62,741 nucleotides of DNA, taken from Flavobacteriales bacterium (GTDB taxonomy: Bacteria > Bacteroidota > Bacteroidia > Flavobacteriales > Crocinitomicaceae). The notes under the pieces were generated by a model. That model saw only the letters and a program-made list of their open reading frames with translations, did not search any database and was not told the origin of the DNA. The stretch is from contig CANCEQ010000001.1 of the NCBI GenBank assembly GCA_947375085.1, positions 1 through 62,741 on the forward strand, read 5' to 3'. The position numbers and the translations under genes were made by a program. Shown piece by piece: positions 61,193 to 62,741 of the stretch (the first letter of the stretch is position 1; the number at the start of each line of letters is the position of its first letter).

Positions 61193-62632
61193 ATGATTGA
61201 TCAACAAATTCAAAATTATAAAATCATTCGACTTCTAGGTGAAGGAGGAATGGGGGATGTTTATTTGGCAGAACATATTTCAATAAAAAGAAAAGTAGCC
61301 ATTAAAGTTTTAAAACCTGAATTAATTAAAAATGAAGAGATTCGGTTAAGGTTTAAAAATGAAGCTTCCATGCTTGCTCATCTTCAGCATCCTAATATTG
61401 TAGGGCTGATTGATTATGTAGAAAGAGAGGATGGTCTTTTTTTAATTATGGAATATGTTGATGGAAAAGGTTTAGATGAGATTTTGAAATCTCAACAAAC
61501 GCTCATCGACATTCGACTTGCAGAATCAATTATGAAGCAAATTTTGGAGGCTTTTCAATATGCTCATAAAAATGGGATTGTTCATAGAGATGTTAAACCT
61601 TCTAATATTTTAATAACAGCGGATAATCAAATTAAAGTTCTGGACTTTGGTATTGCTAAAATTGTTGGTGATTCAAAACATAATTTAACTAAAACAGGTA
61701 CTCAAATAGGGACCGTTTTTTATATGTCACCAGAGCAGGTGAAAGGAAAAGAATTAGATCTTAGAAGTGATATATATTCGATAGGTGTTACATTTTATGA
61801 GATACTTTCAGGTGTCTGTCCTTATAGAGGGATGACTACTGAATATGAGATTTATGACAGAATTGTTAGAGAACCATTGTTATCTCTTTTAGAAACCTTA
61901 GGTAAAGAGTACGCAACTTTTTGGGAGATCATAAAGAAAGCAACTCAAAAAGAAGTAGAAAATCGTTTTCAAAATTGTCAAGAATTTATCGATTCATTTT
62001 CAATTGAATCCTTTAAGATTGATGAAAATAGGAATACACAAAAAATTGAAATCAATACAATTAAAAGTGATGTAAAACCAAAAAACACCAAGCGATTGAT
62101 TTTTGGATCTTCTATTTTATTAATCGTTGTAGTTGTTGGAGTTATTTTTATGAATATAGAAAATGAATCTAGTTCAGAAATTATAGAAGATACACCTGTA
62201 GAGTCGTTACCTCAATCAGAACGTCAGAATGTAGATAATGAAGTGATTGATAATCAACCTGAAGAAGAAAACAGTGAAAATTCAATTCAATTTGACGCAG
62301 CCTCAATTATTTCAAACTTTTTACAAGCAGAGGATAATAGGGATTTTGATCAAATATTTTCATTTTATTCCAATGATTTAAAAAGATATTGGGCGTTTAA
62401 ATATCCTAGTTATTCAAAATTAAAAAAAGAGTATACAGCATCTTGGAATAGAACAGTTTATTCCAAAAATACAATTCAAGATATTGTAAAAATCAACGAT
62501 TATACATATGATGTTTACATAGATTTTGAATTCCTACAATACAATCATGAGAATGCTAAAAATGTTAATAGTGTTTTAAGATTTGTTTTAGATCAAAATG
62601 GAAAAATTAGTGAACTTTTTGGAGTGAATTAG
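61193..62632 (+). CDS. Membrane Ser/Thr kinase with NTF2-like C-terminal domain
   Basis: 479 residues, closest paralog of the preceding kinase: LLGEGGMGDVYLAEHI, KVAIKVLKPELIKNEEIR, IVHRDVKPSNILI, VLDFGIAKIVG, FYMSPEQVKG. The span is at about 301-322. It lacks the DUF3298 domain, and its short extracytoplasmic part (about 365-479: ASIISNFLQAEDNRDFDQIF) resembles the NTF2/SnoaL-like end of its neighbour. The pair therefore arose by duplication with loss or gain of the middle domain. It starts 12 bases after the previous gene. Confidence 0.88.
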   Translation: MIDQQIQNYKIIRLLGEGGMGDVYLAEHISIKRKVAIKVLKPELIKNEEIRLRFKNEASMLAHLQHPNIVGLIDYVEREDGLFLIMEYVDGKGLDEILKSQQTLIDIRLAESIMKQILEAFQYAHKNGIVHRDVKPSNILITADNQIKVLDFGIAKIVGDSKHNLTKTGTQIGTVFYMSPEQVKGKELDLRSDIYSIGVTFYEILSGVCPYRGMTTEYEIYDRIVREPLLSLLETLGKEYATFWEIIKKATQKEVENRFQNCQEFIDSFSIESFKIDENRNTQKIEINTIKSDVKPKNTKRLIFGSSILLIVVVVGVIFMNIENESSSEIIEDTPVESLPQSERQNVDNEVIDNQPEEENSENSIQFDAASIISNFLQAEDNRDFDQIFSFYSNDLKRYWAFKYPSYSKLKKEYTASWNRTVYSKNTIQDIVKINDYTYDVYIDFEFLQYNHENAKNVNSVLRFVLDQNGKISELFGVN

Positions 62633-62668
62633 ATTTAAAATAACTAACCTAACAATTTAAATTATAGT

Positions 62669-62741
62669 ATGAAAAGTGTTGTTAAGAATAAATTAAACTT
62701 TATATTATTTGTATTATTATTTATAATATCTTTTTCTACTA
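62669..62741 (+). CDS. Partial gene, N-terminus of a secreted or membrane protein
   Basis: The ATG at 62669, 36 bases after the last kinase, opens a frame running off the end. Its first 24 residues have basic residues followed by a hydrophobic stretch (KNKLNFILFVLLFIISFS), as in a signal peptide. It is the next member of the same operon; its product cannot be identified. Confidence 0.6.
   Translation, partial: MKSVVKNKLNFILFVLLFIISFST

Noticed and set aside
34915..62741. Type VI or type VII secretion locus
   Set aside because: Kinase, PP2C and FHA genes occur in such loci, but no sheath, baseplate, VgrG, EssC or WXG100 gene is present.
1..62741. tRNA genes or att sites bounding the defence island
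   Set aside because: No cloverleaf-like sequence or flanking direct repeat was recognised by eye; a tRNAscan-SE run would settle it.

Overview
The window is AT-rich and reads as a chromosome segment of a Bacteroidota bacterium, most likely a member of the Flavobacteriales (perhaps Crocinitomicaceae/Fluviicola-like; this genus-level guess is weak). The evidence is a PD40/OmpA envelope protein, FISUMP and DUF1566 domains, FN3-like Bacteroidota repeat domains, lipoproteins with short lipoboxes, many small outer-membrane beta-barrels, little visible Shine-Dalgarno sequence, and TAnnTTTG-type promoter elements. No tRNA, rRNA, CRISPR array or transposase was recognised.

Region 1 (1-7.4 kb) is an envelope and stress block on the plus strand. 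It starts with a 5'-truncated OmpA/PD40 protein. A general-stress-like series follows: CsbD-like protein, coiled-coil lipoprotein, outer-membrane barrels, a lipocalin-like lipoprotein, a tiny two-helix membrane protein, a YtxH-like protein, a holin-X-like protein and an AI-2E family permease. Region 2 (7.4-15.3 kb) carries a compact cyanophycin module: cyanophycin synthetase, divergent cyanophycinase, and convergent isoaspartyl peptidase. It makes, opens and fully hydrolyses the Asp-Arg storage polymer. The module is bracketed by two dense arrays of short palindromic repeats. A metallo-beta-lactamase-fold lipoprotein, a DUF1398 protein and a 20-bp tandem repeat follow.

Region 3 (15.6-34.7 kb) is a defence island. 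A DUF1016/YhcG nuclease comes first. A type I restriction-modification operon (hsdM, hsdS, hsdR) follows, opened up by cargo genes: an 861-residue protein that I read as nuclease-like + EVE + membrane KAP NTPase, a protein resembling a class III nucleotide cyclase, a RhuM gene broken into 5' and 3' pieces, and an unknown gene sitting in that break. Downstream of hsdR is a tightly overlapping three-gene set: DUF6361 protein, phospholipase-D-like protein and large SNF2-type helicase. It looks like a separate anti-phage module.

Region 4 (34.9-62.7 kb, running off the end) is a single-strand signalling island. It holds five Hanks-type Ser/Thr kinases (four with a membrane span and four different ectodomains), one PP2C phosphatase, five FHA-containing proteins (including an FHA-FHA-ABC exporter fusion, an FHA-M48 metallopeptidase fusion and a vWA-like-TM-FHA protein), a second secreted M48 peptidase, and a set of secreted or surface proteins with FISUMP, Ig/FN3-like and DUF1566 domains. 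One kinase carries the same DUF1566 domain outside the membrane as the two large repeat lipoproteins encoded upstream. This suggests that envelope sensing, Thr phosphorylation, FHA reading and export or proteolysis act as one system. I know of no described system with this composition. That statement rests on memory, not on a search.
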